From contig NZ_FOKF01000001.1 of the NCBI RefSeq assembly GCF_900111995.1, positions 124,001 to 188,000 on the forward strand: a stretch of DNA of 64,000 bases, read 5' to 3'. The DNA comes from Collimonas sp. OK607. Lineage in GTDB: Bacteria > Pseudomonadota > Gammaproteobacteria > Burkholderiales > Burkholderiaceae_D. Shown one piece after another: positions 52,481-60,230 of the stretch. Under the pieces are notes generated by a model. That model saw only the letters and a program-made list of their open reading frames with translations. It had not been told where the DNA came from and searched no databases. A program made the translations under genes and the position numbers. Every line of letters starts with the position of its first letter. Position 1 is the stretch's first letter.

Positions 52481-54139
52481 ATGAATACATCGCAAAAAGG
52501 CGGTCTGATTGTCGCATCGTTATTGTTGACCAGTTTGTTGGCCGGTTGCGCCAGCGGCGGCGACCTGGGTAAATCACTTGGCTCGGCAGCAGGAACCGGA
52601 CAGGGAGCAGGCGGTACCGGCGCTGGTACAGGCGGCGGCGCGGGCGGCGGTGGCGATGGGGGTGGTTCGGGTGGCGGTGCAGGTGGTGGTGATGGTACCG
52701 GTGGTGGCACTGGCGGAGGTACCGGCGGCGGTGATGGCGGCGGTAACGGCGGTGGTAATGGTGGTGGTAACGGCGGCGGTAATGGTGGTGGTAACGGCGG
52801 CGGTAATGGCGGTGGCGGCGGTGGTGGCACAGGTGCTGCAAGTAACTTGCTCACCAACCTTGGTGGCACCGTATCTGGCACAGGCGCCGCGCTTGGCGGG
52901 ATAGGCAGCACTGTGATCAATAACGTGCCGATCCTGTCTCCCCAGGCAAAAAGCGGTCTGGCCGGAGTGGTTGATAACGGCACGGGCATTGTTTCTACCT
53001 TGGGTGCAGGTATCACCAACGGACTGGGTCAGCTCGGCACCAATCCGGACGCGGTCGGCACTACGCTCGGCAGTACCGGCGGGGTAATCACGGGCCTGGG
53101 AAAGACTGTAGAGAGCGCAGGGCAACTGGTCACCGGATTGGGCAGCGGCCCATTGGCGCCATTGGCCGTAGTGACCACGCCTCTGGGCGATGTGGTGACA
53201 AAGGTCGGCGCTACTGTCGCCGGACTGGGAGACCCGTTGACCCACGTCTTGACTACCGGTCCGGTGGAACAAATCACCCAGACCGTCGGCCAGGCAATTG
53301 TACCGCTGACCAGCACGGTGACTACCTTGACGCAAACAATCGGCAATACAACCGGCCTGAACCAGCCGGTGAACACCTTGCTGGTGACGGCCGGCGGTGC
53401 CGTAAATACTCTGGGAAGCGCACTGACCGGCACCAAGGCGCCTGTGGTCAGCAACCTGGGGCCGGTGGTGAGCGATGTGGGCGTTATCGTGGCTGGTCTC
53501 GGCACGAATGCCCTGGTCGGTACCGGTCAACCTCTGCTCGGCAACAAGACAGGCGGCTTATTGCAGCCTTTGAATAGCGCTCTTACGGGCGTGCTTGGTG
53601 GAGTGGGCGGAGCTGCCGGTGGCGGTCCATTGGGCCCAGTCACCGGTTTGCTGGGTGGTTTGACTGGCGGTCTCGGCGGCGCCTCAGGTTCGGGTAGCGG
53701 CCCACTGGCTCCGATAACCGGCTTGCTGGGCGGTTTGACCGGCGGTCTCGGCGGTGCAACAGGTTCAACTGGCGGACCACTGGCTCCGGTAACCGGTTTG
53801 TTGAGCGGCTTGACCGGTGCCGTCGGCAGTACAACAGGCTCTACCGGCGGGCCATTGGCTCCGGTAACCGGCTTGCTGAGCGGTTTGACCAGCGGTCTCG
53901 GCGGTGCCGCAGGTGCGGGCGCGGGGCCATTGGCCCCGGTCACCAAGCTGGTAGGTAGCTTGACTGGTGCGGTCGGTGGTGCGGCGGGTGCAGGCGCGGG
54001 CGCCAGCCCACTGGCTCCGGTCACTAATCTGGTCGCCGGCTTGACTAGTGCAGTCAGTGGCGGAACCGGATCAACCGCCAGCCCGCTGGCGCCGGTAACA
54101 GGCTTGCTTGGCGGATTGTTGGGCGGTGCTAAGAAATAA
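52481..54139 (+). CDS. Glycine-rich repeat lipoprotein (collagen-like)
   Basis: 552 residues from the ATG after AAGGGGAAATACATC. The signal has the lipobox LLAGC (Cys23). Residues about 38-118 are a Gly tract with GGx units (many GGGN and GGGT). The middle (119-375) is Gly/Val/Thr/Leu-rich with VTTLTQTIGNTTGL-like elements. From about 382 to the end seven units of about 25 residues repeat, each starting GPLAPVTGLLGGLTG or a variant. No enzyme motif and few charged residues. It looks like a surface or matrix structural protein anchored by lipid. A sigma-54 promoter precedes it. Confidence 0.85.
   Translation: MNTSQKGGLIVASLLLTSLLAGCASGGDLGKSLGSAAGTGQGAGGTGAGTGGGAGGGGDGGGSGGGAGGGDGTGGGTGGGTGGGDGGGNGGGNGGGNGGGNGGGNGGGNGGGGGGGTGAASNLLTNLGGTVSGTGAALGGIGSTVINNVPILSPQAKSGLAGVVDNGTGIVSTLGAGITNGLGQLGTNPDAVGTTLGSTGGVITGLGKTVESAGQLVTGLGSGPLAPLAVVTTPLGDVVTKVGATVAGLGDPLTHVLTTGPVEQITQTVGQAIVPLTSTVTTLTQTIGNTTGLNQPVNTLLVTAGGAVNTLGSALTGTKAPVVSNLGPVVSDVGVIVAGLGTNALVGTGQPLLGNKTGGLLQPLNSALTGVLGGVGGAAGGGPLGPVTGLLGGLTGGLGGASGSGSGPLAPITGLLGGLTGGLGGATGSTGGPLAPVTGLLSGLTGAVGSTTGSTGGPLAPVTGLLSGLTSGLGGAAGAGAGPLAPVTKLVGSLTGAVGGAAGAGAGASPLAPVTNLVAGLTSAVSGGTGSTASPLAPVTGLLGGLLGGAKK
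52592..52834 (+). repeat. GGN-type microsatellite encoding the glycine tract
   Basis: Units close to GGTGGTAAT and GGCGGCGGT recur in frame, with 12-base periods (GGCGGTAATGGT type) most regular at about 52737-52810. Slipped-strand change in copy number would keep or break the frame depending on unit size; 9- and 12-base units keep it. Confidence 0.85.
53624..54136 (+). repeat. Seven ~75-bp direct repeats encoding GPLAPVTGLL units
   Basis: Seven in-frame units with starts at about 75-base spacing (one 81), the last one shortened. The DNA copies diverge mostly at third positions while the protein unit is kept, so selection acts on the protein repeat. Confidence 0.85.
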
Positions 54140-54157
54140 TGGTTGAGTGTTTTTCAG

Positions 54158-54192
54158 GGAAGCGCTGGCAAGGCGCCAGGCTTCCTTGTTTC
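54158..54192 (+). terminator. Strong hairpin after the glycine-rich lipoprotein gene
   Basis: GGAAGC-(G)-CTGGC pairs with GCCAG-GCTTCC, 11 pairs with one bulge, followed by TTGTTT. The T run is weak but the position, 18 bases after the stop, fits transcription termination. Confidence 0.7.
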
Positions 54193-54406
54193 AATATTGA
54201 AACCGGCCACCGTCGCTCCGGCGATGTTGACGCGAGAACCCGGAGCCGATATTGCGCAGATACTACAAGTTGAAGCCTGGTGTCAGCTACCCACAGTCCA
54301 ATTAGCAACGCCATGCAGCGGCAGGGAGTCAGTCGAGAAAAAATGCAGTAGGAAGACAAGCAAACAAAGGCTGAAATCGTGTATTTAATTTTTCGGGGAT
54401 GGGATC

Positions 54407-54601
54407 ATGAGAGCCGAACAGATAGTGGATTTGATTGCTTGCGCCAGCCCACAAGCGCAGATACCGGGAAATGATTTGCTGATCGGGATGCTGGCGCGGG
54501 AGATTGCGTCACTGTCGTACAAGCTGACCGAACAGGAGTTATATCGTTTGATAGCCGTTGGTTCCCTGGTGTATGAACGGGGGCGTCGCGGCAGGATTTG
54601 A
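54407..54601 (+). CDS. Short hypothetical protein (64 residues)
   Basis: The frame begins at an ATG with GGGGATGGGATC before it and encodes a soluble, helical product (MRAEQIVDLIACASPQAQIP then LLIGMLAREIASLSYKLTEQ). No family is recognised, and no signal or membrane segment is seen. It lies between the glycine-rich lipoprotein and the convergent cyclase gene, ending 34 bases from the latter. After its stop a short direct repeat (GAGATAACC, three times at 54601-54630) appears. Likely but not certainly real. Confidence 0.5.
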   Translation: MRAEQIVDLIACASPQAQIPGNDLLIGMLAREIASLSYKLTEQELYRLIAVGSLVYERGRRGRI

Positions 54602-54635
54602 GATAACCGCGAGATAACCGCGAGATAACCACCGG

Positions 54636-56201
54636 TTAATGCAGATCGGCGCTGGAACAAACACGATTACGACCGGCAAATTTTGCCGCATACAGCGCTC
54701 TGTCTGCAGCCTGAATCAGTTCAAAAGGAACATTTCCATCCCTGACCGGGACGAAGGCATCGACGCCGGCACTGATAGTGACTACACCCTCAGGGTCGCC
54801 AGGATGCTCGATCTGCAGATTGTAGATGGCAAGCCGGATCTTTTCCGCAACCGCAACAGCACCCGCCAGATTGGTATCGGGTAGCAACACCGCTATCTCT
54901 TCGCCGCCGTAACGTGTCGCCAGATCGCCTGGACGATTTTTGCTGGCTTTGACAGTGTCACTGATCTGCCGCAGGCATTCGTCGCCGGCCAGATGCCCGT
55001 AAATATCATTAAATTGTTTGAAGTAATCGACATCGATCATCACCAGCGCCAGTGAATTCCCGGTGCGCACGGCGCGACTGAATTCGTCGCGCAGCGCGCT
55101 GTCGAACTGGCGCCGGTTGGCGAGGCCGGTCAGGCTGTCTTGCAAGGCGAGTCGTTCCAGATGCTGATTGAGGGATCTCAGCGATTCCTGGACCCGCAGC
55201 AGATCGGCTTCTGCCAGCAAGCGCAACTTGATCTGATGGATCAGCCGCCAGCCCAGCAGGGCCAGGGCCAGCGTCAGCAGCATGGCGCCAAACAGATGCA
55301 GGTAGGTGTCGGCGCGCCAGTCGGATAACACTTCCTCCTTTGAGCGGGCGACAGTGACGAATAGCGGATATTGCTCCAGATGGCGATAGGCGATCAGCCG
55401 CTCCACGCCGTCCTGGCCGGAGCGCATGACGGCCGTGCCGACGGCGCTTCTGGAAGCATAGTCGCGGTAGATCGGATAGTTAGACAGGTTCTTGCCGATA
55501 GCATCTTCCACCATCGGGCGCCTTACCAGCATGGTGCCGTCATTCAAGCTTAGAAAAATAGAACCGGCGCGGCCGATATCGAAACTTTCGTAATAGTTCT
55601 TGAAGTAATCGATGTTGATGGTGCCTAGCACCAGGCCGGCGAAGCTGCCGTCGGGATGGTTGAAGCGTCTGGAGACGGTGACTATCCAGGCGCCGGTGGA
55701 GCGGCTGCGTATCGGCGGCCCGATGTAGGGGCCGCGGCTGGCGTGGCTACGGTGATAGCCGAAGTATTGCCGATCGGAGTTGTTGACCACCGGGATCGGT
55801 CCGCTGCGTGCGTTGGCTAGCCACAGTCCGTTTTCATCGTAGATAGAGAGATCGTTCAGCTGCGGCAATTCGGCAATGTGCTGGATCAATAATTTATGCA
55901 GGCGCTCCAGCGAGGCGCTGCCGGTGCCGTCGACTTCGAGGCGTTCAATCACGCCTACCAGCACAGTGTCGGCTTCCTTGATGGTGTCGTCGGCATGTTG
56001 CGACAGGGCGCGCGCCAGGTTGGAGGTCGCAATTTCGGTTTGGCGCAAAGCGATATCGTGCGCATTCCAGCTGCGCCACACTTCGATCGTCATCAGCGAA
56101 GCGCAAACCAGTACTACGAAGATGGTCGCAAGAAAGGTGATGGGTAGCGGTTTGAGGCTAACATGCGTTGGCCGAGGCGCTATCGCGATGGGAGCGTTCA
56201 T
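54636..56201 (-). CDS. Membrane diguanylate cyclase (sensor domain + GGDEF)
   Basis: 521 residues; the start at 56201 follows AGGAGATACG. A first membrane helix (about 24-42, TFLATIFVVLVCASLMTIEV) is followed by a large extracytoplasmic double-Cache-type sensor (about 45-300; YFGYHRSHASRGPYIGP) and a second helix at about 305-325. The GGDEF domain spans about 355-515. Its active site reads RYGGEE, an accepted variant; an RxxD inhibitory site (RPGD) stands five residues before it, so c-di-GMP feedback is expected. It makes c-di-GMP from GTP, which commonly raises matrix production. The ligand of the sensor is unknown. Confidence 0.93.
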   Translation of the reverse strand: MNAPIAIAPRPTHVSLKPLPITFLATIFVVLVCASLMTIEVWRSWNAHDIALRQTEIATSNLARALSQHADDTIKEADTVLVGVIERLEVDGTGSASLERLHKLLIQHIAELPQLNDLSIYDENGLWLANARSGPIPVVNNSDRQYFGYHRSHASRGPYIGPPIRSRSTGAWIVTVSRRFNHPDGSFAGLVLGTINIDYFKNYYESFDIGRAGSIFLSLNDGTMLVRRPMVEDAIGKNLSNYPIYRDYASRSAVGTAVMRSGQDGVERLIAYRHLEQYPLFVTVARSKEEVLSDWRADTYLHLFGAMLLTLALALLGWRLIHQIKLRLLAEADLLRVQESLRSLNQHLERLALQDSLTGLANRRQFDSALRDEFSRAVRTGNSLALVMIDVDYFKQFNDIYGHLAGDECLRQISDTVKASKNRPGDLATRYGGEEIAVLLPDTNLAGAVAVAEKIRLAIYNLQIEHPGDPEGVVTISAGVDAFVPVRDGNVPFELIQAADRALYAAKFAGRNRVCSSADLH

Positions 56202-56235
56202 CGTATCTCCTGACAATAGCGCGTTGGTCCATGTT

Positions 56236-57270
56236 TCAGTTTGGCCGGATTCCCTTGCGATATTCGGTCGGAGAAGTCCACATGTGCTTGCGGAATAATT
56301 TGGCGACGTGCTCGCCGCTAAACAGGCCGCAGCGCCGTGCAATCTTGTCTACCGGCAAGTCGGTCTCGGTCAGTTGCTGGCGTACTGCTTCCAGGCGCAG
56401 ATTCAGCAGGAAGTCATGCGGCGTCTGTCCGGTTTCACGCTTGAACTGCCGCACGAAATTTCGCTCGCTCATGGAAACATAATTGGCGGCGTCGACTACG
56501 CTGATCGATTCGGCCAGATGCTCGACAAACCAGAGCGAAGCTTTGTGGATCTTGCTGGCCTTGACGGGGGCATTGGTTGGCGACGCCTGATTGACGGTCG
56601 GCGTATCGCGCCGACGCTGGCACACCACCAGGCTTTGCGCCACGCGCCGTGCAACCGTCGGGCCGAGATCGTTTTCCAGCAGGCGCAGCGCCAGGTCGGT
56701 CGCCATGCCAACGTCGCAGGACGTGAAAATTCCATCGTCTTCGCTGATTTGCGCTTCGCGGTCGATTTTTATCAAAGGGAATTCACGCGCCAGTTTATCC
56801 AGCAGTGCCCAATGCGTAGTGGCGCGGCGATTATTCAGGAAGCCCGCAGCGCCGATCACGAATACGCCGGTGCAGATTGCAGCGACGCGGCGTACTTTGC
56901 TGCGCATTTGCTGAAGCCAGGCAATCAAGTCGGGATCGCGGTAAGCGTCGAAGTTTCCGGTGCCGCTGGCGATGAGCAGTGTGTCGAACTGATGTGTGCC
57001 GACAGATGCCAGCGATGAGGTCATGATTTGGACCGAGGCAGACGACATGATCATGCCGCCCGAGATAGAAAGAACTGAAACCGAGTAACGCGTGGTGCCA
57101 GGAAATACTGTCGACATCAGCTTGTCGCCGATGCAGAAAACATCTGCAGCGCCTACCACGTCTGCCAACACGACCCCTTCGAAAACAATGATCCCTATAT
57201 GCCTGGTCGAGCTAGTGTCTAAGCGGCTGTCGCCTATCACCTCAAGTGTCTTTATGCACTCGATATCCAT
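56236..57270 (-). CDS. GlxA-type AraC-family transcriptional regulator
   Basis: 344 residues; GGGAGAGTCAC precedes the start. The N-terminal part (about 22-200) is a DJ-1/PfpI-like domain: IGIIVFEGVVLADVVGAADVF and the elbow RVAAICTGVFVIGAAGFLNNR with Cys. Two helix-turn-helix units form the AraC domain (about 235-340): ISVVDAANYVSMSERNFVRQ and LPVDKIARRCGLFSGEHV. It is 34 bases upstream of the cyclase gene on the same strand and may be co-transcribed with it or control it. The effector is unknown. Confidence 0.92.
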   Translation of the reverse strand: MDIECIKTLEVIGDSRLDTSSTRHIGIIVFEGVVLADVVGAADVFCIGDKLMSTVFPGTTRYSVSVLSISGGMIMSSASVQIMTSSLASVGTHQFDTLLIASGTGNFDAYRDPDLIAWLQQMRSKVRRVAAICTGVFVIGAAGFLNNRRATTHWALLDKLAREFPLIKIDREAQISEDDGIFTSCDVGMATDLALRLLENDLGPTVARRVAQSLVVCQRRRDTPTVNQASPTNAPVKASKIHKASLWFVEHLAESISVVDAANYVSMSERNFVRQFKRETGQTPHDFLLNLRLEAVRQQLTETDLPVDKIARRCGLFSGEHVAKLFRKHMWTSPTEYRKGIRPN

Positions 57271-57605
57271 GTGACTCTCCCCACACGCAATCTACCTTTT
57301 TGCATTGCCGGGACGCAATTTTTTATTGGTAAATTACTATGTTCCATTCTGCTACAAAATTTGATTTTGTCCAGCGAATGATTGTTAAATTTAGTTAGTT
57401 CCGTGGCGTATTCACACAAAATTTCTTACGGCAACTAAAAGTCCATTCTTAAATTTCTTCTGAGCATCAGTGTTGATTTTCATTAAGTATTTAATTGCGT
57501 GCCAAACTGTTTTATTGCATCCGAACTTAAACAATATCGCTCATCGGATTGTCATCTCTAAACCCGTTCTTGCGTTCATCCATTGCGTTCATTCAATTGG
57601 GCGAA
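57271..57605. other. AT-rich gap between glxA-like gene and IS3 remnant
   Basis: No coding frame of note. The inverted repeat ACAAAAT-TTG-ATTTTGT lies at 57354-57370. The place where an IS3 orfB would be expected (downstream of orfA on the minus strand) holds no transposase sequence that I can recognise. Promoters for the glxA-like gene are expected near 57290-57370 but cannot be assigned. Confidence 0.4.
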
Positions 57606-57884
57606 CTAGTGTTCGTGCATTCCCCTTTTGTCGTCGAGCGCGTCTTGCAGGCGAGAATTTTCCAGCGTCAGTTCAGCCACAATCTGTTTCAGCTTGGCAT
57701 TCTCGTCTTGCAGGCACTTCATGTCGTGCGGATAACCTTGCAGGCCACCGTATTGCCTCTTCCAGTTAAGGAAGGTGCGTTCGGTAATTCCAGCCTGCCT
57801 GATCACGTCGGCCAACGGCATGCCTAGCTCTTCCTGTTTGAGAGCGGCAGCAATTTGGTCGCTTGAGAATGGCGAACGCTTCAT
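57606..57884 (-). mobile_element. Orphan IS3-family orfA (transposase N-terminal part)
   Basis: 92 residues. The helix-turn-helix of IS3-family OrfA is clear: FSSDQIAAALKQEELGMPLA and GITERTFLNWKRQYGG, then a leucine-zipper-like tail (LQDENAKLKQIVAELTLEN), close to the IS407 group. The matching orfB with the DDE catalytic core is missing: only 335 bases separate it from the next gene and none are recognisable. The element is thus a remnant unable to transpose by itself. Its insertion sits between the regulator/cyclase genes and the Gly/Ser-rich secreted genes. Confidence 0.85.
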
Positions 57885-57907
57885 GGCATTCCCTCGCCTT
57901 CTGGTGG

Positions 57908-58774
57908 TTAGCGATCTTTTAATTGCGATAGATCTGGCAATTTATCCAAGCCAAGTCGAGCACGAATTACGGGATCTTTGTACTGATCACCGATGTTGTT
58001 GATATTGTTTTGACCGATCACGCCGGTTGAAGATGCAGCAGGAGGAACCGGTGCGGCTGGAGCTCCAGGTGCTGCGGCTCGTTCCATGCCAGGGCAAGAA
58101 CGTCCGGTCGATTCAACTGCTTTCCGATTGGCTTCGCTTTGGCACAGCAAGGCAAGCGCGACATCGTTCAAACCCATTGCACGGAACTCACGCGAATCGA
58201 GTCGGCGTACGCAAGCCTGGTCGACCATGGTGGTGCCGCCGGTTGCGCCGAAACCTGTGAAGGACAAGCCGAACGATGCGGAACCCATGCAAGTGTCGGA
58301 CAAGGTTGTGGTCAACGATGGCGCGACAATATTCGGTACTGTCTTGACGGTGTACGTGCCGCCGTAATCAACTGTGGCTTTGGTGTTGTTGGGGCTGCTG
58401 CCTGGATCGCCCGCTGCGCTGCTGGTGCCTGTTCCGGCTCCGGCTCCGGCTGTAGTGCCGGTACCGGACGTACCCGACGTGCCTGACGTACCTGAACCCG
58501 GCAGTGAAACCGATACGCTCACAGTTGAATTGCCACCGGTCGCTGCGCCGCCGGTTCCGCTACCGCCATTGGTGGCCGAAGCGCCATATGTACCTGAAAT
58601 CTGGTTCGACGCGGTACCGCCCGCAGCCGTGCCACCTGCTGCCGATCCGCCTGATCCACCGCTGCCGCCAACGGCGGTTGCCGTAGATGTGGATGTGGAT
58701 GTGGGCGTCGTCTGCGCAAAAACTGGTAATGTGAAAGCTGAGGCTACCAGGATACCTATAAGTTTGTGTTTCAT
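57908..58774 (-). CDS. Gly/Ser/Thr-rich exported protein, 288 residues
   Basis: The start at 58774 follows GGAGAGG. A signal peptide ends at VFAQ (about residue 20). Residues 22-145 are low-complexity: Thr/Ser runs, GGSGGSGGSAAGGTAAGG, then TSGTSGTSGTGTTAGAGAG. The C-terminal half (about 150-288) is more normal: TVKTVPNIVAPSLTTTLSDT, SASFGLSFTGFGATGG, then RRLDSREFRAMGLNDVALAL with two Cys, and a Pro/Ala-rich end. No known family. The N-terminal pattern matches the next-upstream gene (208 residues), pointing to a related pair. Confidence 0.75.
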   Translation of the reverse strand: MKHKLIGILVASAFTLPVFAQTTPTSTSTSTATAVGGSGGSGGSAAGGTAAGGTASNQISGTYGASATNGGSGTGGAATGGNSTVSVSVSLPGSGTSGTSGTSGTGTTAGAGAGTGTSSAAGDPGSSPNNTKATVDYGGTYTVKTVPNIVAPSLTTTLSDTCMGSASFGLSFTGFGATGGTTMVDQACVRRLDSREFRAMGLNDVALALLCQSEANRKAVESTGRSCPGMERAAAPGAPAAPVPPAASSTGVIGQNNINNIGDQYKDPVIRARLGLDKLPDLSQLKDR

Positions 58775-58805
58775 GGCCTCTCCATCGTAATGCTTGGTTT
58801 TATAA

Positions 58806-58836
58806 GCGAGAGGAGAAAATTTCTTTTCCCTCTCGC
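58806..58836. other. 13-bp hairpin between the two Gly/Ser-rich genes
   Basis: GCGAGAGG/CCTCTCGC plus GAAAA/TTTTC form a 13-pair stem with one bulge and loop TTTC. On the coding (minus) strand it lies between the upstream gene's stop and the downstream gene's start, without a T run. It could attenuate transcription or protect the upstream mRNA end. Confidence 0.65.
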
Positions 58837-58873
58837 AACTCATAGCTAACCGAGCCGTTACCTGTTGTTGTTA

Positions 58874-59500
58874 TTACTGATTGCCGGCTTTTGCCGATGA
58901 GAATGCACTGCCGCCAAAGCCCCCGTTGCCAGCAGTAGCATTGCCAGACAGGGCGCTGCCAGCGAACACAAAGTTTCCTGCCGAGCCGCCTGTATTGGTA
59001 GCGCCATTAATCGATGCATCTGCGTTACCGGTCCATGAGCCGCTTGTTCCTCCGCCCGAAAGGGCATTGCCGTTATTGGCTTGCGTACCGCCGGTGGCGC
59101 TGGATGAGCCAGCACCGCCTGTGGAGCTGCCAAACCAGCCAGCGTTGCCGCTGTTGCCGCCAGTGCCGGCGCCGCTGCTGGTTCCGCCGGCTGTAGTTGC
59201 GCCGCCTGTTGCCGTGCTGCCGCCGGCGCCGGTCCAGTTGGCGCCGGTATTGGCATTGCCGCCGGTAAGTGTTTGAGTGGCATTGCCGCCAACTGCTGTG
59301 CCGCCGGTGGCCGATCCGCCGGTTGCGCCACCTGAACTTGCCGATCCGCCCGCACCGCCTGCGCCACCGACCGACACTGCGGATGCGACGCTAGTGGTGG
59401 TGGCGGTACTTGTATTTGTATTTGAACCCGAGGATTGATGAGCGAATGCTGAGACGGCGAACAGTGAAACTATGGATGCGGCAATAATTTGCTTTTTCAT
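58874..59500 (-). CDS. Gly/Ala/Ser-rich exported protein, 208 residues
   Basis: The start at 59500 has a strong AAGGAG site seven bases before. The signal peptide is MKKQIIAASIVSLFAVSAFA. The mature chain is almost wholly low complexity: SNTNTSTATTTSVASAVSVG, GGAGGAGGSASSGGATGG, then repeated TGG and GGNA units, ending GGFGGSAFSSAKAGNQ. No charged core and no known family. It resembles the N-terminal half of the neighbouring 288-residue protein. A structural, adhesive or matrix role is plausible but inferred. A run of nine G lies just upstream of the ribosome site. Confidence 0.72.
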   Translation of the reverse strand: MKKQIIAASIVSLFAVSAFAHQSSGSNTNTSTATTTSVASAVSVGGAGGAGGSASSGGATGGSATGGTAVGGNATQTLTGGNANTGANWTGAGGSTATGGATTAGGTSSGAGTGGNSGNAGWFGSSTGGAGSSSATGGTQANNGNALSGGGTSGSWTGNADASINGATNTGGSAGNFVFAGSALSGNATAGNGGFGGSAFSSAKAGNQ

Positions 59501-60230
59501 TTCTGTTTCTCCTTGGAGGGGGGGGGCATCATTCACCAGAGTGTCTTGCCTGCACGCCCCTAGCCACAAGCAAGCGTTACCACTGATAAGTGCATGCCAG
59601 CTACGCGCTGAGCCGCCAGCTCCTGTTTGTTTGATCGGAGTTGCGCTCCCATGCGGCAACAGGCGTTGCGGATGCCTCATCAAGTCAAAACGAAAATGTC
59701 TGATTTCGACAAGGCCAAGCGTGATCGGATAGCGATACGGAGAAGGCGATCGACACTAGACTCATCGAGTGAGTACATTTGCGTTGATCTGATAATAGGA
59801 CCGCAAAGCGGAGTGTTAATGACAAAACCTTGTCTGGTTCGGACACCTGAAATGGCCGATATGGATAATTTTTTTTGAAATGCGGGATGTGAGCGCTAAC
59901 AAAAAATGACAAAAATGACAGTGCATTCACAGGGCACCCCCGAAGCCCGTTGTGAATAATGGCGTACGGAAATCTTATTGGTATTAGAGGTTGTCCGTTT
60001 TTGACAAGAGATAAAAAGAACTTGTGTGTTTTCCGACTGTCGGTGTCGGTAACCGTAGCGGGAGAGGGAATTTACTTCATCGTTATCGGCGTTGCGCTGT
60101 GTAAAAGTCGAGTTGCAGAAGCCTTGGCGAAAACTGCTTCTCTCTTTTACGCATCTTGCGGTTATCGGATATATTGCCGCATGCAAACGAATTTCTGCTC
60201 CGTGCTTATCCCATCTCAAAAAGACCAACA
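59501..60230. other. 730-base intergenic stretch
   Basis: No convincing gene. It starts with a nine-G run (59518-59526) upstream of the 208-residue gene's ribosome site. Around 59905-59925 the direct repeat AAAATGACA occurs twice. It must hold the promoters of the minus-strand secreted protein and the plus-strand DMT gene, but no clear hexamer pair is assigned. Composition is lower in GC than the flanking genes. Confidence 0.35.

Noticed and set aside
52592-52834. Possible CRISPR-like array
   Set aside because: The units are short in-frame glycine codon repeats without unique spacers.
52393-54024. Long minus-strand Pro-rich frames opposite the glycine-rich lipoprotein
   Set aside because: They are the complement of Gly/Thr codon repeats, with no signal or start site.
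58374-59276. Plus-strand Pro/Val/Ala-rich frames opposite the two secreted proteins
   Set aside because: Complement of Gly-rich codons; the minus strand has signal peptides and strong ribosome sites.
59722-59880. Short plus-strand frame starting MSDFDKAKRDR
   Set aside because: Weak ribosome context and no relatives recognised; treated as intergenic.
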